Source of the DNA: Triglochin maritima | Lineage: Eukaryota; Streptophyta; Magnoliopsida; Alismatales; Juncaginaceae | Direction: 5' to 3' | Assembly (NCBI GenBank): GCA_963682175.1 | Contig: OY821779.1 | Span: forward strand, 1,934,501-1,998,500 | Length of the DNA: 64,000 nt | Shown here: positions 1 through 11,281 of the stretch, one piece after another | Layout: each line of letters starts with the position of its first letter | Position numbering within the stretch: position 1 is the stretch's first letter | Made by a program: the position numbers and the translations under genes | The notes under the pieces: generated by a model | The model's database searches: none | The model's input: only the letters and a program-made list of their open reading frames with translations | What the model was told of the DNA's origin: nothing

Positions 1-400
1 ACTTATACTCGTTTACATAACTTTTTATTTGTATCAATAATGAGCAATACGATATTACGATATGTTTGACAATGAATTTACCCTTATTAAGAAAAAAGTA
101 CAATATATTTTGCAATGCGATATACTTGCAATTTTTTATTTTTTAAACCCTTATTATAGTATAAACGTATCATGATGGTGTTTAAGAAACTGGAATTTTA
201 GGGTATATATATTTGTCTAAAAAGTTGAAATTGATCAATAATCCAATGCTCTGAAAACTGGAAAGCTCCTAAATAAGGTTGGTGAATGGTTGGTGAGTTG
301 GAACCTATTATAAAGCCAGAAGGCATATTCGGTGGCAGCACATCAATATTTTTGCATTATCATTAAGTTGTGATTTGAAACGTAAAAAACATAAAATAAT

Positions 401-950
401 TTGGTTCATAAGACCATCACTAACCATGACCTGAACGACCCGGTCATCAGCTCTCTCTCTTCAAAATCAGCTTTCTCTCTCTTCCACATCAGCTTTCTCT
501 TTCCTCAACCCACTTTCTTCTCTTTCCTATACTATTCACATCTTAACCACACCCCAACACAACCTACCTCTCTCCTCCACATCATTTTGGGTCTATCTTG
601 GTAAAAAAATTTAAAAAATTTCTAAAAAATCAAAACAATTATAAAACGAATTTTCAAAAACAAATTATAAAAAAACTCAAACAAAAAAATCAAAAAAATC
701 AAATCAAAAATCAAATCAAAAATCAAAACAAAATAAAATTCAACCCGGACGCGCCACGTGGCGCGTCCGGGTTGGATGACCCGGACAACCGGGTCGTCGA
801 CCCGGGCGTTGAAACGCCCGGGTCGACCCGGGCGAAGATGACATCCCTTATTCTGCTGTTAAAATTTTGTGTAACCGGTCGAAGATGACCGACCTCTCTC
901 ACGGCCGAAAAAATCCCGCGATAAGGGATGCTCTGAAGGAGCATAGTTCA
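401..950. mobile_element. Terminal part of a DNA transposon, probably PIF/Harbinger-like, non-coding
   Basis: The stretch from about 408 begins with gaccatcactaaccatgac and runs into pyrimidine-rich CTCTCTC/TCAGCTTTCTC repeats, then an A-rich tract, then dense GC palindromes. Read in reverse complement, 408-600 clearly matches 51680-51858 in this window, which is what marks it as a dispersed element. A weakly similar inverted end (gagcatcccttatc) can be read on the other strand near 930, but a convincing target duplication is not visible (TAA on the left, TGA on the right). No transposase is encoded; short open frames here are not coding-like. The assignment to PIF/Harbinger rests only on the style of the ends. 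Confidence 0.45.
741..827. repeat. Perfect 34-bp GC palindrome followed by a 14-bp-stem hairpin
   Basis: Positions 741-774 are a perfect palindrome centred on CACGTG. Immediately downstream, 796-809 and 814-827 are perfect inverted arms (14 nt) around a TGAA loop. This GC-rich island sits in very A-rich DNA, inside the element at 401-950. Confidence 0.85.
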
Positions 951-1260
951 AATCCCATAAAGATCGCCTGATACTTTCTCGTAGGATGTGTAGGTCACAA
1001 TCAACATTTAATTAAATATTTACCATCTCTCAACAGTAAGATACCAAATGAACTACTAAACGTTGCCCCAAAACTACTTAAATCGCCCCTTGAAATTACC
1101 AAATTGCCCTTAACAATATATTTAATACCCATATCGTCCCGTGTCTTTAAACAAGGTTTTTGACTCAGTTTTACTAACATTCCTAGTACCAACACCACGA
1201 AAATGTCTGACGAAACACCTAGATCAGGCGAAGTAACGGAGACGGATTTTTTTTTCCGAC

Positions 1261-1483
1261 TCGGGCGTCTGGCTAAGACGCCTGCACCATCGTGGAGGCG
1301 TCTGGCTAAGACGCCTCCAACATGGTTGAGGCATCTTATCCAGACGCCTCCACGATGGTCCAAGCGTCTTAGCCAGACGCCTATACCATGGTCTAAGCGT
1401 CTCGCTAAGACGCCTCAACCATGGTGGAGGCGTCTTAGCCAGACGCCTCCACGATGGTACAGACGTCTTAGCTAGACGTCCCG
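1261..1483. repeat. GC-rich palindrome array in the left intron of copy C
   Basis: About ten alternating units of GACGCCTCCA-x-CATGG-x-TGGAGGCGTC type, joined by (T)TAGC(C)AGACG or GGCTAAGACG. Neighbouring units pair as imperfect palindromes. Open reading frames run through it on both strands (RRLAKTPPPW-like peptides), a by-product of the repeat period rather than coding. Confidence 0.85.
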
Positions 1484-1608
1484 TTTTTTTTAATTTTTTT
1501 GTCAAATTAAAATTATACGGTGTGTTATCTCAAATTATTTGACGTTTCTTTGCAAGTTTTCGGTGGTAACCGGTCGGATTACAATGAGTTTTTTTGCAAG
1601 TGATGAAG

Positions 1609-1768
1609 ATTCAAAAAAATTCCAGATCCAACATTTTTTAAGTTCCAAAATCCCCTGGTGGTAAAACATCCTGACTTACAAATACCACCTCGACAGGTCG
1701 TTCGGGGGTCTCGCTCCCCGGTGAGCGAGCGGATTTTGAAATTGTTGGATCTGAAATTTTTTGAATTT
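1609..1768. repeat. Inverted repeat inside copy C
   Basis: The arm at about 1609-1653 and the arm at about 1731-1768 are imperfect reverse complements (gatccaacat/attgttggatc core). They flank about 75 bp that itself contains a short hairpin (ctcgctc/gagcgag). It has no counterpart in copies A or B and may be an insertion or captured fragment. Confidence 0.6.
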
Positions 1769-1874
1769 TCGGTGTACCGAAGGGGTATCGGTCATCCGAA
1801 TATAGTAATTATTAACTTATTAATTAATTAATTTAACAATTATCTAAATTTATAATTAATTATCTTTTTTAAAA

Positions 1875-2041
1875 AATAATAAAAAATTACGGGCGTCCGA
1901 CGGAGCCGCGCCCACGTAAGACGCCTGTCCCAAGGGTGGAGCGTCTGGGTAAAACGCCTACCCGATGGGTAAGGCGTTTGGGTAAAACGCCTCCCCCATG
2001 GGGGAGGCGGCTCCGTCGGACGCCCGTAATTTTTTATTATT
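1875..2041. repeat. Large GC inverted repeat (35-bp perfect arms) in the right intron of copy C
   Basis: Positions 1875-1909 and 2007-2041 are perfect reverse complements of 35 bp. The 97 bp between them hold further half-palindromes (cccaaggg, cccgatggg, cccccatggggg). Confidence 0.85.
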
Positions 2042-2594
2042 TTTTTATTAAAAAGATGTTAGATATTTTACCAGATTCGAGTACACTGGGGCGTTCGTTG
2101 GTTTATTACTGACCTCCAAAACATTATTTTTTATGATTATAAGAGGAATATGAAGAGAGATGTGTGATAGGAGGGTAAAATGTCGCGTTATAGCAGTAGA
2201 AATGAGAGAAGGGCAAAATGGTAATTTCAAGGGGCGATTTAAGTAATTTTGGGACGATGTTTAGCAATTCAGTTATATTTATCATGGACTGAAATCACAA
2301 GAAAATAAAATCAATTCAGAGTAATCGATTCAAAGTGAGTTGAAGCACATCGAACCCGAAAAATTACTATGGTCTCGCTCGAAATGGTGATAAATAGGGA
2401 GAATAATTAAACAGATATAAATTTTAAATTAAAAAAGTACCTATTTATTCATCTCTTATATAATCCCCTATTATTAGCCTCATCCCAAGCGCGACATAAA
2501 TTGAAAAATCAAGACCATTACTAATTGCAGTTAGTTAATTTCGAATATTATTTTTCATTCGCATGCTTGACATTTAATATAAAATAAGATAGAG

Positions 2595-2843
2595 TAGGGC
2601 TGTGCATTGACAGGGTCAAACCGGTCCGGTCCGGGTTTTGGTCCGGTAAATTTTAAATTTTCCGGTCCGGTCCGGTCCGGACCGGTCCAATTATTTTTTT
2701 TAAATTTAAGGTAAAAAATCGGGTTTTTGGACTGGTCCGGTCCGGTCCGGTCTTCGGTCCGCCTATCCGAAATTTTTCCGGTCCGATCCGATTTTCAGTC
2801 CGGACCTAAATTTTTTTCCGGACCGGACCAATGCTCAGCCCTA
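2595..2843. mobile_element. hAT-type MITE, CCGGT family, copy 1 (249 bp)
   Basis: Ends are TAGGGCTGTGC on the left and, reverse complemented, TAGGGCTGAGC on the right. The flanks agatagag (2587-2594) and agatagaa (2844-2851) match at 7 of 8 bases, the 8-bp target duplication expected of hAT elements. The core is repeated CCGGTCCGGT. It is non-coding and inserted upstream of the DAHP synthase promoter. Confidence 0.85.
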
Positions 2844-3060
2844 AGATAGAATAGCTAAAGTAAAAATAAAAAATAGAAACCATTAATTAACCAAAACTCA
2901 CTAATCCATCCAAAACCAAAACCAAATAACATTTTAGGTGAAAGCACACAACTCATTCAGTCCAAACTCTACAACCACCAACCAACCAACCAATCCACCT
3001 TCCCCCAAAGTACGAAATCCCGAAACTACCCCTCTTTCCCCCACCAACCCCCACTCCCCC

Positions 3061-3067
3061 TATATAA
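3061..3067 (+). promoter_or_regulatory. TATA box of the DAHP synthase gene
   Basis: TATATAA lies 73-79 bp upstream of the start codon at 3140, in C-rich leader-like sequence. The spacing suits a short 5' UTR. Confidence 0.6.
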
Positions 3068-3139
3068 ACCCCTCCATCCAACCATCCCTCCCAAACCCAA
3101 ATCCACCCCAGAAAAAAAGAAGAGAAGAAAAACCCAAAA

Positions 3140-5747
3140 ATGGCGTCTTCTTCTTCTCTAACCTCTCAACCCCTCTTCCACACCCGAACCCAAACCCAAA
3201 CCCCAAACCCGCACCGCCTCGCCTCCATCCGCCGCATCTCCGCCGTCCACGCTGCCGAGCCCACAAAGACGGCGTCGGCGAAGTGGAACGTCTCGAGCTG
3301 GAGGACGAAGAAGGCGCTCCAGCTCCCGGAGTACCCGAGCCAAACCGATCTCGATTTCGTCCTCCGCACGATAGAGGACTTCCCCCCTATCGTCTTTGCC
3401 GGGGAGGCGAGGAAGCTCGAGGAGAGGCTCGGGGAGGCGGCGGTTGGGAAGGCGTTCGTTCTCCAGGGTGGGGATTGCGCTGAGAGCTTCAAGGAGTTCA
3501 ATGCGAATAACATCAGGGATACGTTTAGGGTTTTGTTGCAGATGAGCGTCGTGCTTGGGTTCGGCGGGCAGATGCCGGTTGTTAAGGTGAGGTTTGGTAT
3601 TTTGGTTCTGTTTTTTCCTTTTTTTAGGGTTTGGTTGAGATCCGAAATTGCTTTGGAATAATGATTGAGGAAGGTTGGAGTTGTTTTCGTGATGTAACGT
3701 TTGTTCAGATCTGGTCGGGTGATGCCATTGGAAAGGGGAAATAGGTGAAATTATAAATAGATTCAAATTCGTTTTTTTAGTCTGAAGAAAATTAGGTTCA
3801 AATTCCTTTTTTTTCTTGAAATGTTTAGGATTTGTGGGATTTGCAGAGAGAGTTTAATCGATGTTTTGGAAATTTAGGAATGGTTCGACCGTGTTAAGAT
3901 TACAAGATGTAACTTTGAGTCATACCAATCCTTGGTTCGTGTTCGCATCGTTGCCGGTTGTAGCATGTTAATGATTTCAAATTAAGGAGAGGAAACAAAA
4001 TAGAGTTATTGTCTTCTTATGGTAAAGCAATTGTCCTTTTATAGTATCCAAAATGAAAGGATTCATTTTCCAAGTTATTTGGTGTCATTTTCATCCAAAA
4101 AAGTAGAGACGGACGATGTCTCTCAAATGATCCACTAATCGAATCACCCCATTTTTGTAAATAGTAAAATGCATTTATTTTTTTGAATGGTAAGAGTAAA
4201 ATGCAGTTTGAAATTATATGGAAATCAATCCCAAGAAAGGTTGAGATCACGTACTCACATATTTGTGAGCTTAAAATAGATTTTTGTCTCTGAGGTCGAG
4301 AATTACCGGTCAGTAAGCTTAAGACAGTCAAGTTAGATCATGTTGCTAGTTGAGAATCCACTTGACCCTGCCTAGTTTGCATGTTGGGGTGTATTGAGAT
4401 CAAGGTTGTTCTTCCAACTTAATCCATCTGTCTTGGCTAGCAGCCAAGAATGGTACAGTTTGCTAACATCTTGACATGTAACGTGAGCAGGTTGGAAGAA
4501 TGGCTGGTCAGTTTGCTAAGCCAAGATCCGATGGGTTTGAGGTGAAAGATGGCGTGAAGCTACCAAGCTACCGAGGTGACAACATCAATGGTGATGCCTT
4601 CACTTCGGAGTCCAGGGTTCCTGATCCACAGAGGATGATCAGAGCATACACTCAATCTGCCGCAACACTCAATCTCCTCCGTGCATTTGCAACTGGTGGT
4701 TACGCAGCAATGCAGCGTGTAACACAGTGGAACCTTGACTTCACGGAGAACAGTGAGCAAGGCGACAGGTACAGGGAGTTAGCTCACAGGGTGGATGAAG
4801 CTTTAGGCTTCATGGCTGCTGCAGGGCTCACAATAGAGCACCCTATCATGAGCACCACGGACTTCTGGACCTCACATGAATGCCTGCTGCTTCCTTACGA
4901 GGCAGCCCTAACTAGACTCGATTCCACTTCTGGACTTTACTATGACTGCTCTGCTCACATGGTCTGGGTCGGAGAGCGTACCCGCCAGCTTGATGGTGCT
5001 CATGTCGAGTTTCTCCGTGGTGTTGCTAATCCACTCGGTATCAAGGTATCAACTCTTTCAGTCCTCCAAAATCAAGATATTATATATACACTGCTTTTAT
5101 GCTAAATTAACTGTGCTTATATTTGTAGGTGAGTGATAAGATGGATCCTAGTGAGCTGGTTAAGTTGATAAACATTCTGAACCCTAAAAACAAGCCTGGA
5201 AGGATCACTATAATCACAAGGATGGGAGCTGAGAATATGAGAGTGAAACTCCCCCATCTCATTAGAGCAGTTCGTGGTGCTGGCCAAATTGTGACTTGGA
5301 TAAGTGATCCCATGCATGGCAATACGATTAAGGCCCCATGTGGTCTCAAAACTAGACCGTTTGATGCAATTCTGGTATGTCCAGAAAACTTCCAATCTTG
5401 CATACAAGTAATTATTGCATCGTAGTAGTGCTTCAACAATTAACACTTATGTTTGCTAGCAGGCTGAAGTGAAGGCATTCTTCGATGTGCACGACCAAGA
5501 GGGCAGCCATGCAGGAGGTGTTCACCTAGAAATGACCGGTCAGAATGTTACTGAGTGCATTGGCGGGTCAAACACTGTAACCTTTGACGACCTAAGCTCT
5601 CGCTACCACACCCACTGCGACCCAAGGTTGAATGCTTCACAATCGCTTGAGATGGCTTTTATCATCGCTGAGCGGTTGAGAAACAAGAGGATGGGACCAA
5701 AGTACCGATCTGTTCAGCTTGGATCATCACCTTCCCTGGGATTCTAA
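3140..5747 (+). CDS. Class II 3-deoxy-D-arabino-heptulosonate 7-phosphate synthase, plastid precursor
   Basis: Catalyses the first step of the shikimate pathway, joining phosphoenolpyruvate and erythrose 4-phosphate in plastids. Four exons read in phase: 3140-3586, 4491-5045, 5129-5374 and 5463-5747, giving 510 residues, normal for plant enzymes. The first ~60 residues are rich in Ser, Thr, Pro and Arg with few acids, as in a chloroplast transit peptide. The mature part starts near [19 protein letters not shown]. Visible family motifs are [12 protein letters not shown] (metal-binding Cys about residue 113), [22 protein letters not shown] across the first junction (split here only for description), [21 protein letters not shown] text in exon 2 and [20 protein letters not shown] near the end. 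All introns are GT-AG. Exon 1 is much richer in GC than exons 3 and 4. No breaks were seen. The numbered plant paralogue cannot be assigned from sequence alone. Confidence 0.97.
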
Positions 5748-8604
5748 GAAGATGGAATAGCATTTTTTACTTTCTCCAAACGCTTGCGCTTCTGCAATTG
5801 TTTTATTTAGTTGTTAATTTTCAGTTTATCTGCTATTTAGTCATTGTTGTAAGTTGTAACTTAAGTGCTCCAGGTTAAGCCCATCTGGCTGCAGCACCTC
5901 ATCTGAACGTTGTGAAACTAAATAAGAAACTGGCATTTTGATATGATAACAAGAGTAATTTCGGCACAAGATACCTCGCTTTAATATTCTAACTAAACCG
6001 TTAATTGCGGTCCTTTATCTACTAACCGGCTTAACCCCAATTGTGAGAATTTCCCTAATCTAACTTAAAGTGCACCATGTTTTCCGCCAAAGCATTGGAG
6101 ATCAAAATGCCGGTGACGTAGCAAGTTAAATGACGAATTAGGAGAAGAAAACAAGAAATGCCATTAATAGAGATGCCACAAATAAAACCCAAGGTGACTT
6201 TTTCTCCAGTGAACACAAAACGTCAGGATCAACCTTACCAATCTTCCTCCTCCGTCATTCGACCGTACGAAACATTTAGTGTCTTTGTCCACGTATGTAT
6301 TAATGTATTAGGAATGTGTATGGTTTGCAAGACTATATAATGTGGGTGCTAAGACTTCTTGTAATTTTGTTTGGTGGGATTGTGGTTCACTGGTTCACAA
6401 CCCCGTCGTTATCTAACCTAACAAATCAAACTTTCCAAAAAGAAAAAGAAAGACAGTATCAAACTTAAACAGCAGCTCCAACATATCGAATCCAAGCGAG
6501 TGAAACATCATGTATGCATGCCAAAATTTAGTACGTTGTACTGGTTTTATAGAAGCTACGGGGAAGAAATGGTGGCACCACCAGCATCACGGAATGTTAA
6601 GTTCCCCAGTCCCAAGTGTAGCATCATGATAAAACTGGACTATGTTAGCCGTTTCCATATAAAATTTCTGTAACATCACAATACCACAGAACATTATTTC
6701 CTTGACGAGAAAATTAAGAAAAACCAACAGAATTAATATTTTCCATAGGAAAAATTGACCACGTCACTCGGTTCCATAAATTGAAACAACCAAACAAATG
6801 AAGCTATTGAAAGCTAACAGCATATCATCCAACAGCCCTGATTTCTTTTCTGCAAGCATCCTATAATTGCTCAGCTGCCTGCAATAGGCATAAAATATAA
6901 ATTCAGATGTGGCTGGAAACAAATAAAATCTTAGGGACACAAGATAACATGCAATAGAAAAATGATTTTGCAATCATAATCCAGTGAAGGGATTTGCTTG
7001 TGGAAGGTTGTACGCTCAAATTCCAAGCACCAAATTTAAACGATGGATACAACAAAGAGAAGTAAAATCACGTCGACATTGCAATCCAGCCAAGGGAATC
7101 ACTCACACTAACATGTTAAATACTCAAATTCCAAGGGCAAGCGTAAACACACAATAGAAACAAAATAAATACTAATGATTGAATTCAACATATGAAATTA
7201 GAAAAAGTAAAGATATCGTACTCCAGCAAAGCGAAATCTGCTTGCAATATTAAATGAGGTAGAATTTAGCTGACAAGCCATATGAAATTACCTACTATGG
7301 TTGTTTGAGGATCAAATAGAAAGTTAAATATGATGCTCTCAAAGAAAAACTGTCATAGTTGCACATAAGAGGTATTAAAAGCCTAAAAAACGCTTTCATC
7401 AATACTAACCAATTGACCATCTATCTTCATTTCCTATCCCTCCAAAGCTCTCAGCTAAATTCAAGGGCTCCCTACGAACTACCAGACTATGCAAAAATAC
7501 AGTAGTTAGAAAAAGTAGAAAAACCTACATTTCTCCCAAATTGTAGAGGAAGCCCCTGACCTCAAGCTTCGAAAATCCTGCATCAGCCATCTTCTCCACT
7601 CCACCCTATCAAATTCCAATCCCAAAATCTTACATCAACAAAAACTCAAAATAAAAATCAAAACTCTCCTGATGAGTTCGATTCATTTCCACACATTTAA
7701 CCAAGTTACAACCAAAACAGTTTTTACGCCTTTTTGTTCCGTACACAAGGGGAAGATTGAGAGAGCTAAAAAGACTGTGTTTGGAACTATGGATGTGATA
7801 CTTGAGTTGTGACAATTTGTGGTTGTCTTGACATGGCTTGTTTGAATAATTGAACTCGAAGTTTCACAAATCCTTAGTGAATCTAAATACAATATCCCTA
7901 TATACAAAGTTGGGAAATGTAACGGCATGTGGAAAGGTGGAAACCTGAAACTCAACTTAATCGTTCCAAAATAGTGTAAATATGATAAAAGTTGTTCGCA
8001 TAGTTAGTCAAATACTCTTCTTTGCAATAGCTTAAGTCATATACCTTTTGACACCTGGACTGCGATTTTAGACACCATATTGATATGAAAAATGATATCT
8101 TAATAGAACTTGACATCCATATCTTTTTTTTATTGGTAGAATTTGAGACCCATATCACAAAGTCACAAACCTAACTACCATACCTGGCAATGGCAAATTT
8201 TGTGTAAGATAGGTTTATATGAAATAGGGGAACTCCAGTTGCTTGGCTTTCCTAGTCCTTGGTGTCTCATTTGAAATGGGAGAGACCATTTCTAGTATAA
8301 ATTAAAATCATGGAACTCTTGTTCCACCTTTTTAAAGTATTTTTTGCAAAATGGAAACTGATCACCACTCTAAAGCCATTTCAAAAGTCAAGCACCTAAA
8401 AACCAATCACAATCCACACCCTAAATACCTAACTGATCACCCTAAATTAACAACTATCACACCCTGATAAATGAAAAGAAAATCAAGCCATTGGCAAATC
8501 TCAGAATTCAAAACCACTTGGGTGCGATTAGTTTGCAGGAAAACTTAAATAATTTTGAAAACTAAGTTCTGTGAGTTCCAAACCCTAATAAAATTGCACT
8601 ACAA
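5748..8604. other. Long non-coding-looking interval
   Basis: AT-rich DNA following the DAHP synthase 3' UTR. I see no recognisable transposon. Two minus-strand segments look like possible exons: 6768-6884 after a TTGCAG acceptor, and a start codon near 7594 opening MADAGFSKLEVRGFLYNLGE before an AT/GTAGGT donor-like site. They are treated under the candidate transcript at 6764-9230. Confidence 0.3.
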
Positions 8605-8790
8605 ATGGCTTCACCCATTTCCACTCTAAATTCGAAAGAAGTCATGAAATTGAATTCTAAATTTTCCACCACTTCCTCCAAACCAATAACACCATTATTT
8701 CAACAACAATCTCAAAACAAAGGTAATTCCAACACCAATACCTCAAACCAACCAAAACTTAATAATAATAATAATAATAATAATAACTAA
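8605..8790 (+). CDS. Short Ser/Thr/Asn-rich open frame ending in an AAT microsatellite, doubtful gene
   Basis: A true ATG opens MASPISTLNSKEVMKLNSKF followed by Ser, Thr, Gln and Asn-rich sequence and a run of nine Asn encoded by (AAT)n at 8760-8786, then a stop. A one-base change in repeat phase would extend the frame by about 14 residues (TKLDGFPTQSKDYQ). About 80 bp later a GC-rich segment (8868-9020) is open in a frame reading VPLDIPQQALASTGKCEFSR and may be an exon. I recognise no family. It could be a pseudogene or chance. Confidence 0.2.
   Translation: MASPISTLNSKEVMKLNSKFSTTSSKPITPLFQQQSQNKGNSNTNTSNQPKLNNNNNNNNN
8760..8786. repeat. (AAT)n microsatellite
   Basis: Nine uninterrupted AAT units. 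Confidence 0.9.
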
Positions 8791-9389
8791 ACTTGATGGT
8801 TTCCCTACTCAAAGCAAAGACTACCAGTGAGACGACTCACGGAAATCAAAACTAAGGTTCTTTGCAAGTACCGTTGGACATCCCGCAGCAAGCCCTGGCG
8901 TCCACCGGCAAGTGCGAGTTCAGCCGAGCGGAGGCCACGACGCTGTGCAGCGGAAGCAGAGACATGGCCACACCCAACGCCCCCATCGACCTGCACCAAC
9001 CGGAGATCAGCCAAAAGTTTTTTTTATAAAAAAAACCCCATAGTTTTAATGACTTAGGGTTTAAGGGGGGGAAATCGAAACCCTACCTCGGTGTGGGGCG
9101 GCGGAGAGGAGAGGTGAAGAGGGAGGGACGGACGGAGGGAGGAGATCGGACGGCGGATCGTGCCGCTGCGATTATGGGAGCTGAGATCGAACGGGAGAGG
9201 GTCATTTTCGGATGGGGTTTGTTGATTGTTCGCTTGGAAGGGAGTGTTTCGGTTTTTTATTTTCTTGCATGAACCCAAGAAATGAGTTTTTTTTTGGGAT
9301 TTGGCGTGCCTGTGACGGGTGTAACCGTCTGAAATTTCGAATTATAAGTATTATTTTTGTTATTAACAAATTAAAAAAAATCTTGATTT

Positions 9390-9525
9390 GTTTACTGAGT
9401 GGTTCGTCGAATCAAGTTTGAAGATTTTTTTGTTTTTCATCAAGATACTTAATTTTCAAGTTAAACTAGAGTCGAACGTTTTTCGAGTCGAATTCAAATC
9501 AAGAGAGAATCGAGTTTTGACTGCC
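9390..9525. repeat. Dispersed repeat, copy 1 (partner at 61655-61788)
   Basis: The segment with atcaagtttgaag, then tttttcatcaaga, then gagtcgaattcaa matches 61655-61788 along most of its length with many substitutions. Non-coding; likely the end of a degenerate MITE. Confidence 0.55.
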
Positions 9526-9529
9526 TTAC

Positions 9530-11281
9530 TTTTTGTTTTTTAAATTTTTATTGGTCTTTCTTTGTGAATTCTTTTTTGTGTGTGTAATTGGTGGGTAGAG
9601 GTGGAGCTGCCATCGCATGGACTGCAACGTAAGAGTATAGACCAAAACAAAAGAGGGAAGATTTACGTACATGAATTTGGAACAAAATTCACGTAGCTCA
9701 TTATATCACATTACAAAAGGAAACGGAGGGAGTTTTCTTACAACAAAGCAGAGTGCTTTAATTTAGGGTTAATTGCAGTTTATTCTTCTGAACTTTTACT
9801 ACGTTGGTACTTCACACTGATTACCTTTAAAACGTAATCAATTGCTCCCATGTCTTTCATTTGTTGACACTTTGCCATTCTATCAATTTTGACCAACAAA
9901 AATGTTCTTATCTTGAAATCCAAAGTTGTCTCAAATTTAAAAAAAAAAATCAAAAAATTATGGTAAAAACAAACAAGATAATTTGTGAGGTTATTTTAAT
10001 ATTTTTCTAATAAATTGTGATATTTTTTTATTTTCAAGTTGAAGGTAATTTAGTCATTTTTTTAAATCAAAACTAACAGACAGAGGGCAGAGCGACAACA
10101 AGTTAATCCCATTCCAGAAAATGAATCTTGCACTTTTCAAATTGAATCTTCGTTTCTCGATAGTTTCTTTCCAGCCATCCAAAGGTAATTTGCTTGCTCC
10201 TGCTTAGATCTAAATCTACATGCTGGTTGTAATGTACAAAACAGAGCACGCAAAAGCCTAAAAAAAATCAATTTAAGTGTGGATTCAAAAATTGGTGAAA
10301 AGCATATCAAAACAGGAGCTTCTTAGTTCTTATACATAACAACATCCAAACAAATGGGTAGACCAATACTCACTTTAACCTCGTTCAGAAATAACAAAAC
10401 TTATACCTATAGTGTTGAATCATAGAAAGCACATTAGATTAGAACTTCTAAATACATCAATAAACACCAATAACAAATAGGTGGACAAACGCTCACCAAA
10501 CCTCACCTTCAAATAACAAAACTTAGAACCCACTGGTCTAATAGTGTAACCGAAAGTCTTTGCGATCCCATGGAGGTTAACAGCTCTTGTCGGTAGCACA
10601 TTTTGTGCAACGTGCTGAAATACCAAGAGATAACCAGACATTTTGTGCAACGCACACCAAAATTGTGTTTTTCTAAAAAATTGTGATATTTTTTTATTTT
10701 CAGCTTGAAGGCAATTTAGTCATTTTTTTAAAATCAAAACTAACAGATAGAGGGTAGAGTGACAACAAGTAAAAAGATATGGGTGCAAAATGTCAACGAA
10801 TGAAATATCAAAGAGAATGAGAAGTTGTTCAAGGGTGAATGATACACTACGTGTAGGAGAATGTTCTTTATTGATCCCTTCGACCAACTTTTATATCAAG
10901 TCTCACAACTTATCAATCTACGTTCTCGGGGAGGTAATCGTCTAAAAGGGGAAGTTACACTTCGCTTTCTTATCTGTGCAAGAACCAGATAACCTAACAA
11001 TGATAACATCATCATAAAAAATGGATAAATTATGGATAACTCCCCACAACTATAGGCTCAATTCACTTATCGCCCTTGAAGTATAAAAGTCATCACTTCA
11101 CACCATTCAACAAATGGCAAAAGGTTATGTTGGGTGTGGATAAAAACTCATTTTTTGTTTAATATTATTCATACCTAGAATTAGATTTCATTCTTAATTT
11201 GTTTTAGCTTTACTTCTGTTCGTGTTTGTGCTTTTGTTCAAACACGAATTCTCTATGTGGATTTGGGGTGAGAATCACTAA
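9530..11281. other. Gene-free interval with degenerate repeats
   Basis: No host gene is visible. It includes the directly repeated segment listed at 10013-10770. Sequence near 9768 (ttagggttaattgcagttta) resembles that at 28998 (tagggttaattacaattta), suggesting a shared degenerate MITE family. Confidence 0.4.
10013..10770. repeat. Pair of ~91 bp direct repeats about 666 bp apart
   Basis: 10013-10103 and 10679-10770 are near-identical (ttgtgatatttttttatttt, then gaaggcaatttagtcatttt, then the aaaactaacaga core). The DNA between is unrelated AT-rich sequence. This could be a duplication around an insertion or two MITE ends. Confidence 0.6.

Larger units (their letters stand above)
1048..2272 (+). 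mobile_element. MULE family copy C: 1.2 kb non-autonomous derivative
   Basis: Both ends match the terminal inverted repeats of copy A (16568-22748): the left end reads gaactactaaacgttgcccc and the right end, reverse complemented, gaattgctaaacatcgtccc, each followed by aaa(a/t)tacttaaatcgcccc. The left side keeps the transposase first exon (ATG at 1203, MSDETPRSGE, then GTAACG) and a remnant of the second exon near 1550-1600. The right side keeps, on the minus strand, a decayed version of the first exon of the PMD gene before a GTAAAA donor. Everything between has been lost and replaced by about 270 bp containing an inverted repeat. I could not find a matching target duplication (agataccaa against ttatattta). 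Confidence 0.8.
6764..9230 (-). other. Candidate minus-strand transcript, product not recognised
   Basis: Between about 9087 and 9190, read on the minus strand, lies a GC- and CT-rich leader-like segment ending CACACCGAG before GTAGGG, typical of a plant 5' UTR exon with a donor. Downstream, an ATG near 7594 opens MADAGFSKLEVRGFLYNLGE, and a segment at 6884-6764 after a TTGCAG acceptor reads QLSNYRMLAEKKSGLLDD and stops. I do not recognise a family, and the exons cannot be joined with certainty. It may be a small host gene, a pseudogene or a non-coding transcript. Confidence 0.25.

Noticed and set aside
940..970. Possible tRNA B-box (agttcaaatcc)
   Set aside because: No A-box or cloverleaf can be built around it.
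1203..1505. Long open frames on both strands with RRLAKTPPPW-type repeats
   Set aside because: They come from the palindrome array period; the same text appears at 16641-17141 and 41074-41304. Not genes.
3060..3766. Several long minus-strand frames
   Set aside because: Shadows of the GC-rich first exon of DAHP synthase.
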